A DNA stretch of 64,000 bases from Rhipicephalus microplus (Eukaryota; Arthropoda; Arachnida; Ixodida; Ixodidae). The first letter of the stretch is position 1. The number at the start of each line of letters is the position of its first letter. This document shows positions 1-10,199 of this stretch, in pieces. Where the stretch lies: NCBI RefSeq assembly GCF_043290135.1, contig NC_134710.1, forward strand, positions 457,870,376 to 457,934,375, given 5' to 3'. The notes under the pieces were generated by a model. The model was not told the DNA's origin. It saw only the letters and a list, made by a program, of their open reading frames with translations, and ran no database searches. A program made the position numbers and the translations under genes.

Positions 1-4
1 CCTT

Positions 5-1261
5 GTGGACACTGGCGCCGCTGTTTCTGTTATTGCCGCTAATCTCTGCCGTTTATTACGCAAAGTAACGACGCCGCTTTCCGGACTGTCGCTTCACACC
101 GCAAGCGCACAGCAAGTAACGCCTCTCGCAGCCTGCACTGCAAGAATCTTCATTGAAGGCATTCTTTACATCGTGGAGTTTATTGTTCTTCCTGTCTGTT
201 CGCATTATGTCATCCTCGGGTGGGACTTCCTATCCCGCCACAATGTCGTCATAGACTGCGCACGCGCCGAAGTTGAGTTTTCACCCTTGTGTGATGTCCC
301 ATTACTGGACGCTCCTCATCGGCCGCCGAAGTTGCTCGTTCATGAAGATACCGATATTCCGCCTGGAAATTTCGCCCTTGTTCCCGTTTCATGCAACGCC
401 TACACTGACGCTACAGTTCTTTTTATGCCTTCAGATATCTTCAAATGTCGTCGAGCTTTGCCGCTGCCTTTCGCAACAATTGACCTTGCCGCCGGCAGAA
501 GCAACATGTTCGTAAGCAATCCGCTTTCCACACCTGTCACAACGCTTGCGGGGGAATGTCTCGGCTGCGTGCAGGATCTCGACCCTTCGTTTTTGTTTGA
601 TGTCCCGGACGACTACTGCGACCACCCAAAAGCACTGTCGGCACTCGGGGAGTCGTCCAATGATACGTTTTTCAGCGCCATCACCGACACTCTCACTCCC
701 ACCGAACATGCCGACCTGCTGGATCTTCTGCATGAGTTCAGGAGTTTGTTCGATGTGTCGCAACCTCAACTGGGTCGCACATCACAAGTCAAACATCATG
801 TTGACACCGGCCTACACCAGCCACTGCGTCAAAGACCACACCGTGTCTCCGCTGAAGAGCGCCGCGTCATCAACGATCAAGTCGAAGATATGCTTCGTAG
901 AGACGTCATTCGACCATCTCACAGTCCCTGGGCGTCTCCCGTCGTCCTGGTGCGTAAGAAAGACGGATCTATCCGATTTTGCGTGGACTATCGTCGTTTG
1001 AATAAGATAGCCCGCAAGGACGTCTATCCTTTGCCGCGCATTGATGACGCCATTGACACCCTTCACGGAGCGGAATTTTTCTCGTCGCTAGATTTGCGGT
1101 CTGGCTACTGGCAGGTCCCAATGGCAGAAGCCGATCGCCAAAAAACGGCTTTTATTACACCAGACGGACTATATGAATTTAACGTCATGCCCTTTGGGCT
1201 TTGTAACGCGCCTGCCACGTTTGAACGTCTTATGGATAATACGCTACGTGGCCTCAAATGA
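5..1261 (+). pseudogene. Ty3/gypsy pol: protease and N-terminal half of reverse transcriptase
   Basis: Open frame of about 418 codons entered from outside the window. The protease active site VDTGA is at positions 5-19, so the protease N-terminus is missing. The RT fingers and palm follow, with FCVDYRRLN near 978-1004, SLDLRSGYWQ near 1084-1113 and MPFGLCNAPATF near 1190-1222. The frame ends at TGA 1259-1261, only 15 bases before the catalytic YLDD codons at 1277-1288. The break therefore sits directly upstream of the RT active site. Protease would mature the Gag-Pol product and RT would copy the element RNA. Non-functional as it stands. Confidence 0.92.
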
Positions 1262-2167
1262 AATATGTGCCTCTGTTACCTCGACGATGTCGTGGTTTTC
1301 TCCCATGACTTTCCTACGCACCTCCTTCGCCTCAGGCACGTTTTAAGCTGCAGACCAACGCTGGTCTGCAGCTTAATCTGAAAAAATGCCGCTTCGCTGC
1401 ACGCGAGCTCGTCATCCTAGGCCACATCGTCTCCAAGCATGGAGTACTACCTGACCCGGCAAAACTTTGAGCAGTCGCGAAATTTTCCAAGCTGACGACC
1501 ATGGGGGAATTTCGCAGTTTTGTAGGCCTATGCTCTTACAACGCCTCCTATACTAGTACAGGAGGCGTTGGCTCTTATTTCCAGCGCTTGTTCGCACTTT
1601 TGCATCCATCATGTCACCATTAACCTAGCTTCTTCGCGGTGACATTCGCGGTCCCCTGCATGTGGTGTTGCCTTCACTACTCTGCGCCGTCTGCTCACCT
1701 CCCCACCTATTCTTCGCCACTTCCACCCGACGGCTTCTACCGAAGTGCACACAGACGCCAGCGGCGTCGGCCTAGGCGCTGTCTCCGTCCAACGAAAGCC
1801 CGGCTCAGAATACGTTGTAGCCTATGCTAGCCGCACTCTGACGAAAGCCGAAACTAATTACAGCGTGACAGAAAAAGAGTGTTTGGCTCTGGTGTGGGCG
1901 CTTGGAAAGTTCCGGCCGTACTTATACGACCACCCGTTCGATCTAGTAACCGATCACCACGCGCTCTGCTGGCTCTCTACGCTGAAAGACCCATCTGGCC
2001 GCCTTGCGCGATGGGCACTCCGCATCCAGGAGTACGACATTCGCGTCGTATACCACTGCGGACGCAAACACTCTGACGCTGATGCCCTGTCCCGCTCACC
2101 TTTACCGCCAGATCCGACGTGCGGAAATACTCGCCTCGAGACCTTGTCATCGCTAAATCTCGTTTAG
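1262..2167 (+). pseudogene. Ty3/gypsy pol: RT C-terminal half (scrambled) and RNase H
   Basis: After the premature stop the frame resumes with YLDD (1277-1288), then is lost. A frameshift falls at about 1344-1375, a stop near 1467, and the RT thumb and connection are disrupted from about 1540 to 1690. Two perfect hairpins (1343-1376 and 1539-1570) sit exactly at the broken places. The RNase H domain is readable from about 1690, with [11 protein letters not shown] near 1746-1778 (catalytic Asp) and TDHHALCWL near 1950-1976, ending at the stop 2165-2167. RNase H would remove RNA from the RNA:DNA hybrid. Domain identity is clear; the product is dead. Confidence 0.88.
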
Positions 2168-3445
2168 ATTGCCACCGAACAACGTCGTGACCCGTGGATC
2201 GCATCTCTTCTCAAATATCTACCCGGTACGTCCAACCTTCCGGTATCTCGATCCCTTTGACGTCAAGCTTTCTATTTTGCCATCCGCGATCAACTTCTTC
2301 ATCGACGCAACTACGCTCCTGATGGCCGCTGGTGGCTACTGGTCATTCCACACACTTTACGATCGCAGGTATGCGCCTCTCTTCACGAGGATCCACAATG
2401 TGGCCACGCCAGGGTGTTCAAAACCTATGGACACCTTCGCCATCGGTATTACTGGCACGGCATGTACAATTTTGTACGCCAATTTGTACAGTGCTGTCCT
2501 GACTGCCAGCGACGCAAATCAACACCGCTACGTTCGACTGGCGAATGGCAGCCACTGCCGTGCCCTGCCAAGCCATTTGATCGCGTCGGCGTTGACCTCT
2601 ACGGTCCCCTTCCATTGACACCAGATGGTAATCGGTGGATTATAGTGGCGGTTGACCACCTGACACGCTACGCCGAAACAGCCGCTTTGCCGAGCGCTAC
2701 AGCTCAGGATGTCGCCTCTTTCATTTTGCAACGCTTTATCCTTCGACATGGTGCACCTCGAGAGCTCCTTAGTGACAGAGGCCGCGCTTTCCTTTCTGAG
2801 GTCGTCGAAACTCTGCTTTCAGAATGCCACGTCATTCATCGGAAAACAACAGCATACCACCCGCAGACTAACGGACTAACGGAACTGTTCAACCGCACGC
2901 TAGGTGATATGCTCTCAATGTACGTGGCATCTGATCATAGCAACTGGGACCATGTTCTCCCATACGTCACGTTCGCGTATAACACCGCAATACAAACCAC
3001 CACGGGATTCTCACCTTTCTTTCTTCTTTACGGACGCGAGCCTTCCCATACAATTGATACCCTACTTCCTTACCGTCCTGATGCTTCCGAGTGTCCACCT
3101 ATCTCCGATGCTGCTAGACAAGCCGAAGAGTGCCGCCAGCTCGCCCGTGCGTTCACCTCGGAAGAGCAACAACGCCAGAAAAAAACCCGTAGCACCTCTC
3201 TTCCGGATACCAGCTATGCCCCAGGGTCTCTTGTGTGGCTTGCCATCCCATACCAAACACCGGGACTCTCCTCGAAACTTGTCCCCCGGTACGAGGGGCC
3301 TTACACCGTTTCGGAGAAAACATCTCCGGTTAATTTTCTAATTGAACCAGTTTCCCGATCAGACGACATGCGCCGGCGTGCACGTGACATCGTCCATGTT
3401 TCCCGCCTAAAACCGTATCATGAGCCTCTCCCTGAAACTTCTTAG
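2168..3445 (+). pseudogene. Ty3/gypsy integrase, one internal stop
   Basis: One frame runs from 2168 to the TAG at 3443-3445, interrupted once by TGA at 2258-2260. The HHCC zinc domain is visible (His pair around HEDPQCGH, Cys pair around CCPDC). The DDE core follows, with the first Asp in VGVDLYGP, the second in LLSDRGRAF, and the Glu in [18 protein letters not shown]-type motif (RYEGPYTV, near 3289-3312) ends the domain; no chromodomain is seen. An intact 343-codon stretch starts at 2414, after the stop. Integrase inserts the cDNA into the host genome. Apart from the single stop this is the best preserved part of the element. Confidence 0.92.
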
Positions 3446-3467
3446 GTCGCCAGGATGGCTCCTTTTT

Positions 3468-3479
3468 CAGCGGGGGCGA
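3468..3479 (+). promoter_or_regulatory. polypurine tract for plus-strand priming
   Basis: A purine-rich run (CAGCGGGGGCGA) lies directly 5' of the predicted LTR start TGTG at 3481 and 22 bases after the integrase stop. Position and composition fit a Ty3/gypsy polypurine tract. Confidence 0.75.
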
Positions 3480-3480
3480 T

Positions 3481-3624
3481 TGTGAAGAAGAAGATGTGCC
3501 TGCAGCAAGCAGCATCGCCAACGCCCGGCTCTCTCGGCTCGTGCTTCGGTTCGTTGCTGTGCCGATCGCTGGACGGTTCTTCACGCTGTCTCGTCGCTGT
3601 CTTTAACGGCCAATAAACCTCCTC

Positions 3625-3628
<4 letters not shown>
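3481..3628 (+). repeat. 3' LTR of the Ty3/gypsy element
   Basis: Starts TGTG after the polypurine tract and ends CACA just before the TA repeat, giving a short LTR of about 148 bp. An AATAAA poly(A) signal is at 3613-3618. The 5' LTR is outside the window, so the end is inferred from the terminal TG/CA rule and the start of the microsatellite. Confidence 0.7.
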
Positions 3629-3714
<86 letters not shown>

Positions 3715-3733
3715 GAGAGAGAGAGAGAGAGAG
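3629..3733. repeat. (TA)n then (GA)n microsatellite
   Basis: About 83 bases of pure TA dinucleotides (3629-3711) followed by about 20 bases of GA (3714-3733). The tract lies exactly between the end of the Ty3 LTR and the 3' end of the Penelope-like element. Confidence 0.97.
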
Positions 3734-3762
3734 TAGATCCTCCGTGAGCGGTCACAACGTGG

Positions 3763-3803
3763 TTTATTTCGACGTTACGGCCTAGAGTCTGGCCTTTATA
3801 AAG
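3763..3803 (-). ncRNA. degenerate hammerhead-ribozyme-like motif of the PLE
   Basis: On the minus strand the order is: a degraded version of the conserved first core strand, a stem II of GGCC (3791-3794 with 3779-3782) closing an 8-base loop, GTAA where the core expects GAAA, then ACGTC with a GTC cleavage-type triplet at 3771-3773. A palindromic ACGT as stem III fits the minimal, dimer-acting hammerheads known in Penelope-like elements. Core changes predict it is inactive. Motif reading is by eye; structure was not computed. Confidence 0.5.
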
Positions 3804-4560
3804 AGTGAGGGTACAGTTTGTTGGTGCTCAGCTTTATACAGTCTTGAATCATAGGGTGAGAAAGTGAAAGAGGAAAAAAAGCAAAAAAGAAGAAAAAAAT
3901 GAAGAAAAGGGGAAAAAGGAAAAAGGAAAATATAAGGTGGACTTCCCCAGGTGCCCCTTTTACTCTTCCTTCTCCTTCCTCCTCCATCTCACTCCCCTTT
4001 CTCCTTTTTCACCTTTAGGATGTCTGAGGTCTGTGTATCCTTCCTTTTACTAACGCTTTGTTCCCGACCAGTCGGCGCCTCCTGGCTCTGGCGGTTCGGT
4101 GTCGGGGAAAAAGAGCTTTTTTAAGACGTTTAAGCCTTTAACTACTCAGCGCCCCGTCGACATCTCGTCATAGAAATAGGGGCGCCGCGTATTGTTGCAG
4201 AGGCGGGCAAGCGGGTCTAATAGCAAATCTTGACCGCTTCTGCATTACGCGTGCAGTAGGGGCCTCCCGACTGTGCACAGGGGTGCTGTTGGGCATGTCA
4301 TGTTTGGCGCGATTGATTGTAGAGTGAGGAAAAACAGAAACAGATGACACCTGTACTTAGGTAGAGTAGTTACACTTGGAATTATTTTGAGTTGTCCAGT
4401 GCCCTTCGCAGCTGCAGTGCCATGCACTCAGTTATTTTTTCATTATTGCCATTATTGTTTGGTAATGCTTTATTGCTGCAAGTGTACCCGGATTCTCATT
4501 TATTCCTCTGTCGAGGGTTTGAAATCGGTGGATAAGATATGACTGTGGCTGTTCACGTTC

Positions 4561-4770
4561 TCAGTTTGATTTAAATCCAGTCTGTAAGAACGTTATTGAT
4601 ATTTTTGAATGCATGGTTGGGAAGATTAAAGTGTTTTGATAGGGGTAGATTTGGGGCTGATTTTGCATCGGCTCTGTGAATATTAAAGCGAATCCTGAAT
4701 GGTGTTTCTGTTTGTCCGATGTACCGATGTACTGCACACTGCACACGTTGCATTCAAGTAGGTATACCAC
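4561..4770 (-). pseudogene. GIY-YIG endonuclease domain of the PLE
   Basis: The minus-strand frame begins VYLLECNVCSVQYIG, the Cys-bearing GIY-YIG form of Penelope elements. A second overlapping frame (4571-4753) carries TPFRIRFNIHRADA and PLSKHFN, the expected next segment, so a frameshift splits the domain. It lies downstream of the RT as in the family. The domain would nick target DNA. Broken. Confidence 0.8.
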
Positions 4771-4787
4771 AATAAAGAACTCGCAAG

Positions 4788-5949
4788 TTAGGCTTCGTCG
4801 TATGTTAAAAACTTTGATTGTGTGCTGGTTGCTTTGTGTGTTTCTCGCATCGCCTTACATACAAGACGTCGTGACTTTAAACAAGGTTGGCATAAATTGT
4901 TAGGGGGTGAGGTATTGATTTCAGAGTGGACAAGTGTGTCTTTGAGGTTGCGTGGTCGTCGGTAAACGACGCCAGGAGCGGATGGGAATGCCCGTTTCAA
5001 ACGTTCACATTGTTCGAGAATGTTGTAACGTCGTTTAAGGATTTTGTTTAATTGGGGAAATTTTTGCTTTAAGCTAGGCTGAGGTTTGTTCATTGTGGGT
5101 TTTCTTGCGGTCGTCGCAGCATCAGTAAGTCATCACTCTTCAGTTTTCGCGCTTTTTGAACGGCGTCATCAATTACATTTGAGGGGTATTTTTGTTTATC
5201 GAACATAAGTTTCAGCCTCTTTGAGTTCGTGTCCAAATCAGCGTCTCTTGAGCAGATTCGCTTAAACCGGTGAGCCTGGCTGTACGGAATACTTTTTTTA
5301 CAGTGGCGCGAAGATCGCTTTGGTAACAGAGCTATATTTGTCGATCCGTTGGTTTGCAATATATGGTTGTAAAAGGCTTGTCGTGTTCTATCGTTATGGT
5401 AACATCAAGAAAATTTACGGTTGTTTCCGAGAAGGTGTTTGTGAAGTGTATGCTCGGATGTACAGCATTGTAAGTGTCGATAAAGCTGAGAAGTTTATCT
5501 TCGCTCTGGGTCCAAATAAGAAAGTTGTCGTCTATGTATCTTCTGTATAACTGTGGTTTCAAAGAACTTCATGCAAGGAACTCGAATTCTAGCTTTCCTA
5601 CAAATATATTGTCATAATTGAGTGCTATTTTGGTGTCTATAGTGGTCCCCCTGATTTGTCGGAAATACTCTTGGTTTAATTCGAATAAATTTATTTCGAG
5701 GACCATCCTCGTCAAAGTTGCGATGGCAGAGAAATCTGGAGTGTTAGATTGTCTATGGTCTGCGTACATGTTTTGTAATGCAGCATTACCGTCATCGTGA
5801 GGAACATTTGTATACAATGAAGAAACATCGAGAGTAACCAAGTACGAGTTTTTCGGCGCACACAGACCTGAAATATCTCGATGAAAATGTGTGGTGTCTT
5901 TTGTGTACGACGCGAGGGTGCATGGAATGCGGCTTATTAGTTTTTCCAC
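4788..5949 (-). pseudogene. Penelope-like reverse transcriptase
   Basis: Several minus-strand frames join into one RT. 5569-5949 has LVTLDVSSLYTNVPHDDG, the Penelope fingers/palm signature. 5332-5562 has LYRRYIDDNFLIW with the catalytic Asp pair, then FLDVTI. 5090-5359 and 4788-5093 carry the thumb and linker toward the GIY-YIG domain. At least three frame changes separate them. In Penelope elements this RT is related to telomerase-type RTs. The assignment rests on these motifs; length is near the usual core. Confidence 0.87.
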
Positions 5950-7120
5950 GTACCCTGATATGGGTTTAGTTATTGTACCGATGCCTGATATAATTGGTCG
6001 AGCTGGGTTACAGGGTTAATAAATTTTTGGGAGGATGTAGAAGCGACCTGGACGAGGGTATGCTGCTCGCATCAGTTTGTGGTCAGTGGCGGCTATCTTT
6101 TTGCATCCAACAGTTTCTTTGGTTGTATTGATACGATACAATTGTATTCGTCTGTCGGATTACCTGGGAGGCGTTCGTAAAATTTTGAGTCGTCTAATTG
6201 GTGGTATGTACTTGTGAGTAGTTGGTTGTATTCAGGACTATAATCGCTCCTCCTTTGTAGCGGGTTTAATTTTTATATCTCTCCTAGATGTCACATTTCT
6301 CATACTAATTTTTCAAGATTTTGTCAAGTTTTCTCGTTTTCCTTTCTGCCTGTGGTGTTCGTGTACTATATCTTTCTGTACTGTGCTGATATGAATGTCC
6401 AGGCACTTGTCTCGATTACTGTTCGGTGTCCAATCATTTGTTTTACTGCAATGAATTGTTTCGTGGTAAGAAGGCCTGTCTAAGAAATATTCTCGCAACC
6501 TTAAGCTTCTAGCGAAGTTGTCGAAGTCTCGCAGCATGAGGAATTCATCGAAACATTTCGTGGTGGGCAGAAGATTAGTCCTTTAGATAGCAGTTTTTCT
6601 TAGTCAGGTGACAAACTCGCGTCCGATGGGTTGACAATCAAAGTGTCACAGGGTGTCTTCATAGATGGGTGCTCGTTTGTACCGTTAGTGGTTTCCTGGG
6701 TGGTGGTGTTGTAGTGTAAAGGAACTATATCAGGCAACTTGGTGATGGGCACATGGTCTCTTTTGAGTTTATCAATTCTTGTGATCATGATGGCTTGGTA
6801 TTTATTTTGTCCAAATTCTGTTAACCGGGTGATTTCTCGTTCGATAATGTGTTGTGGCAGAGAATGGTGTTGGTCATAGCGACCAGTTTCTTTACCTGCA
6901 TATCACTGTGATTCAGAGTAATTTCTAATAATTTAGGAGATGCCTCATTTTTCCATGTTTTTTGGTCGTGTTCGTCTAGATTTGTAGTGGCTGGCGTGAG
7001 GGAGACTGTCATACCCTTGGGGGCTATTCTAAACAGGAAGATACACTTGCACTGTTTATTTATGCATTTCATGTCTAATTCGTTTGTCATCAAGTTTTCG
7101 TTCTTTAAAGGAGGTGGCAC
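5950..7120 (-). pseudogene. N-terminal region of the PLE protein
   Basis: Short minus-strand frames precede the RT. 6313-6537 contains LRDFDNFARSLRLREYF followed by a Trp-Thr-Pro segment and a GRDK-like stretch, which resembles the conserved region just before Penelope RT. The frames at 6600-6788 and 6821-7120 have no motif I recognise and are placed here by position only. Stops and frame changes are frequent. Confidence 0.55.
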
Positions 7121-7160
7121 TGCAACTGAGAAGCGATGAGCTGGACTTGCATTTCAGAGG

Positions 7161-7727
7161 TCAATCTTCTTTTGGGTGCGGGAATGGCACTGATGAAGTC
7201 CGAAGATTGTAGTTTTGTCCGGCAGGTCTTCGTCGTTGGAGGGAGGATTTCGGCGTTGGGCTCCAGGCGAACGTGTTGGTAGGGAGTTCCGGTCCCGGGG
7301 TCCGCAATAGAGGGACGCGGTTTCGTAGTTCGGCAGGCATCCCTTTGAGGACTGGTGTAGAAGTGCGGTCGTGTACTGCTTTTGGTCTCGACATCCGCAA
7401 TAAAGGGACGCGTGTTGGCTGTCCAGCAGACTTCCCCCCTAGTAGTGGTGCGCTGTTGATGATGTGGAGGGGGTGGTTGTGGCTCGTGGGAGTTACAGTT
7501 TCGCCGATCGCCGGCAACTCGTCTGTGATGGTGGGTGGGTGCGGGGCTCCTGGACTATTTTGATATGCAGTGTTCTCGTCGTGGGTTCCTGGAATATGTT
7601 GATATGCAGAGTTCTTGTCGTGGGTGCTTGTGATGAACGGATATTGGCAGGAGCTACTGATGAGTCGACCACTCCGTGGTAGCTTCAAGGTCTCCGCGAC
7701 CGAGTGCATTCTTGATGGTTTCGGCAA
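7161..7727 (-). pseudogene. proline-rich ORF between SGNH and PLE coding regions
   Basis: 188 codons, low complexity, rich in Pro, Thr, Ser and basic residues. It has internal near-repeats, such as ITSTHDKNSAYQ / GTHDENTAYQ and two RVPLLR segments. No enzymatic motif. It overlaps the end of the SGNH frame in a different frame. It could be the C-terminal tail of ORF1, the N-terminal extension of the PLE ORF, or a chance open frame kept by low complexity. Confidence 0.4.
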
Positions 7728-8291
7728 TCAACGTGACACCCATAAAACTCGTATGAAGCCCATCCGCAGCAAGAAAGCGTCTTGGTGGCAACTGCTCGAA
7801 TTGATAGTCGATGTATGACACCTTACTGGGTCTTCGGCAGTAGGCCAGACTGTCTCATTGAATTGACGAGCGTCTTGGTTGAAGCGGTTCAAAAATTGTT
7901 CGGTCGATCTTTCTAGGTGTTGGTTGAGATAACGGGGCAGCACGCATAAAACAACGAGCCTTTCGAGTTCCTGGCGTGTCCAAAGCGTGTTGTTTACTAG
8001 GCGTTGAAGGCGGCGTAGCGATTCCTCTAGTCCGTACGACACCAGCTCACTCGTACCGACGTGAAAAACGAGCGTGGTCACAGATCGTGGTATGCCAGCC
8101 AGCTCTTTCTCGATGTCGAATGTGGAGGCTCCGCAGGTAGAAATGATCGCAGGTGTCGCGTTGTCATGCGGGTTGAAATGCCGGTGCGAATACCTTGTTT
8201 GCGAGTTTCTGATGATGGCTGATGTTGGTGTTTGCTGTAGACGACCCTCTCGTTCTACGTGCTTAGGCGAAGTGGTATGCATGCTGTGCAA
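7654..8291 (-). pseudogene. SGNH-hydrolase-like ORF, truncated and frameshifted
   Basis: The minus-strand frame 7728-8291 contains LVFHVGTSELVSYGLEES, the position of the SGNH block III (usually GxND; here GTSE). A VVLCVLPRYLN segment follows. After a frameshift near 7770-7790 another frame supplies DGLH (7753-7764), the Asp-x-x-His block of SGNH esterases, and runs to a stop at 7654-7656. The N-terminal block with the nucleophilic Ser is not found before the upstream stop. SGNH domains are known in ORF1 of some CR1 LINEs. Here the ORF lies upstream of a Penelope RT in the same orientation. Confidence 0.65.
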
Positions 8292-8300
8292 GTAAAACAG

Positions 8301-9184
8301 ATGATTCAGCTAGAGATTGCGCCTTGCGTGCGTTCGTAGACATTATAAATATGTGCACGGAATCATGGAAAGTTCACTTCTGCTTTCTGCCTCGACAAGA
8401 TTAAAATGAGTTCCAGACTTGCCTTCATGCCACATGAAAATATTACCATGCATAAGCGTTGTTTTGCAAGCTGTGGCCTATTGTTGAATAAAAAAGCAGA
8501 AGCTTCCTCGTTTTCCGTGGTCGACAGCTCTAAAATCGCTTGCCACGCAGAATAGCCGCACGCACTATCACCGCGCTATTTGGGGCGACACAACAAAATA
8601 CTAATTCATTGTTTCGATGCTGCACGAAAACAGGCCCGTGGCTGCCGCTTTTCTGTGTCGTGACAAAATTTGCATGCCTTTGTGCAGACATTTATGTCTA
8701 CGAGCGATTTTTAGGCGCAACATAGCGGTATCCAATTTCTTACTTGCACAGCCTACGTTCCCCATTGTCGAAGCGCCCCGATCGAGAGCGTCATGCACTC
8801 GCGCCACCGTATGAATGGTTCGCACTGTGCACTGAATTTGGTCAGCATGCATGCAAAAGCGAGCCAGCTTTGCAACGCCACGCTGGCAGTGTGAACATGG
8901 TGAACTACTGTCCAACTATTTAGCGACCGTATGGAGTAAGCCTGCTCCGTAGCTGTTCTCACCCTCACTGTATACCACATTGCTACACCCTGATTCTGCG
9001 AGCACCCACAAGTGGCGGCACATGCACCAGCGGCCACGCGCTACGACTGTTGTGTTTCAGTTCGTGAGTACTGTACTTCTGGCATTTTGCAGGCATTGTT
9101 TCTCTTTTGTTACGCTTTCTGCTGCTGCTAGGTGCGATTTTTAGTGAACTTGATAATATATTTAGGCTAGACCTAATTAGCGAC
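8301..9184. other. no gene recognised
   Basis: Short overlapping open frames on both strands with no motif, no splice pattern and no repeat that I could identify. It separates the PLE from the next LINE. Confidence 0.5.
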
Positions 9185-9740
9185 ACATGTCCATCATGCG
9201 AAGGCAAGATTCATGAATTAGAGTCATGGTTACTGTGTTAAAAATGTAAATGTAGTTATCATATTGGCTCATGTTCGGTGGTGACTGATAACGCCGACAA
9301 CAAATTCTGCGACTGCAACAAAAACTTGTACAGGCGTAACGTGAGAAACGACGACACATGGTGCCTTTTCCGCGGAAGTTGAGAACGGAGTACTCGAAAA
9401 GTTTGCCTGAGAGCTAGCAGAAATTCATCAGAAAAAAACTGAACTAATGGACATCAAAGAAAAAGTTGACGCTTTGTCCGGAATAAGAATAACTATTTAT
9501 AGCATTGAAAAATCGGCGAAAGTTGTGCCCAGTAAGTACGATAAAGTTTTTGTGCTGATGGCAAAACAATTGGAAGCCATTTCAGATCTTAAAAAACGGG
9601 TTTTGTGGCTAGAAGTGCAAGATAAAGAAAAGGTAGTGGAAGGACTTCAGCGTGAGCTAAACGAGTTATACCAGTACAGTAGGCGTCTAAACCCCGAAGT
9701 GATTGGCTTAAGCTATCACAAAAAGAAAACCTGTTAAAGC
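9185..9740 (+). pseudogene. CR1-like ORF1: PHD-like finger and coiled coil
   Basis: The frame from 9185 reads TCPSCEGKIHE, then Cys-x2-Cys and His-x4-Cys spacings up to about 9290. This is a PHD-type zinc-finger pattern known from some CR1 ORF1 proteins. One stop interrupts it. The later frame 9447-9737 (96 codons) is a heptad-rich coiled coil (LKKRVLWLEVQDKEKVVEGL) followed by the N/Y-S-R-R segment that begins the RNA-binding part. ORF1 proteins bind the element RNA. Degraded. Confidence 0.62.
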
Positions 9741-10199
9741 TCAATCAACTGGCAACTGATCTGGAGCTTCCGCAACTTTCTGAGTCTGACATTGAAGCCA
9801 CTGATCCACTAGCGTCTGGAAACAAAACAAAAGTATCACCAAAATAAATAAAAATCCAATGCAAAGAAAGGAGAAGTGGAGAAAACAATCTCAGCTATAT
9901 TCTTCAGTGTATTCCTCACAGCATACATTAAAAAAGCTCTTGCAAACTAAGCTTCTCGTGACACAAGAACGACAGAGTTTTCGTTCGTCGCAGCCCGAAT
10001 AATAGGGTGATCGAAATCGCAAGTGCCCTAGACCTTGAAGAAATACGATGATTTTAAAAATGACTGATTGCCACAGTTGACCGATTTTCTTCACGAACAT
10101 CGCAACAAAATATTATGACGCCGAGGCCTTCCCAAATGTTGCTTTATGACCCAAGAAACAGTTATCGCTGATTATTTTTAATGCACAAAGCCTTCCTTT

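Larger units (their letters stand above)
1..3628 (+). mobile_element. Ty3/gypsy LTR retrotransposon, 3' part, inactivated
   Basis: The window opens inside the pol gene of a Ty3/gypsy element. Seen in order: aspartic protease, reverse transcriptase, RNase H, integrase, polypurine tract and 3' LTR, which is the gypsy-type domain order. The gag gene and 5' LTR lie outside the window. The frame is broken by stops at 1259-1261 and 2258-2260 and by rearrangements between about 1340 and 1690, so this copy cannot make a full polyprotein. A TA microsatellite abuts the 3' LTR. Sure of the class; no lineage within Ty3/gypsy is assigned. Confidence 0.93.
3734..8300 (-). mobile_element. Penelope-like retroelement (PLE), decayed
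   Basis: Minus-strand fragments together show the Penelope signature: an RT with LVTLDVSSLYTNVPH and RYIDD motifs, then a C-terminal GIY-YIG-type endonuclease. A degenerate hammerhead-like motif lies in the 3' region and an SGNH-like ORF upstream. The 3' end abuts the GA microsatellite. The 5' limit (about 8300) is set only by loss of coding resemblance. Many frameshifts and stops make it inactive. Whether the SGNH part belongs to the same element is an inference from orientation and spacing. Confidence 0.85.

Noticed and set aside
1343..1570. Hairpins as terminators or CRISPR repeats
   Set aside because: The genome is eukaryotic, there are no spacers or repeated units, and the hairpins differ from each other and lie inside coding sequence.
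7273..7818. Plus-strand frames of 67-96 codons
   Set aside because: Antisense to the SGNH/proline-rich ORFs of the PLE region.
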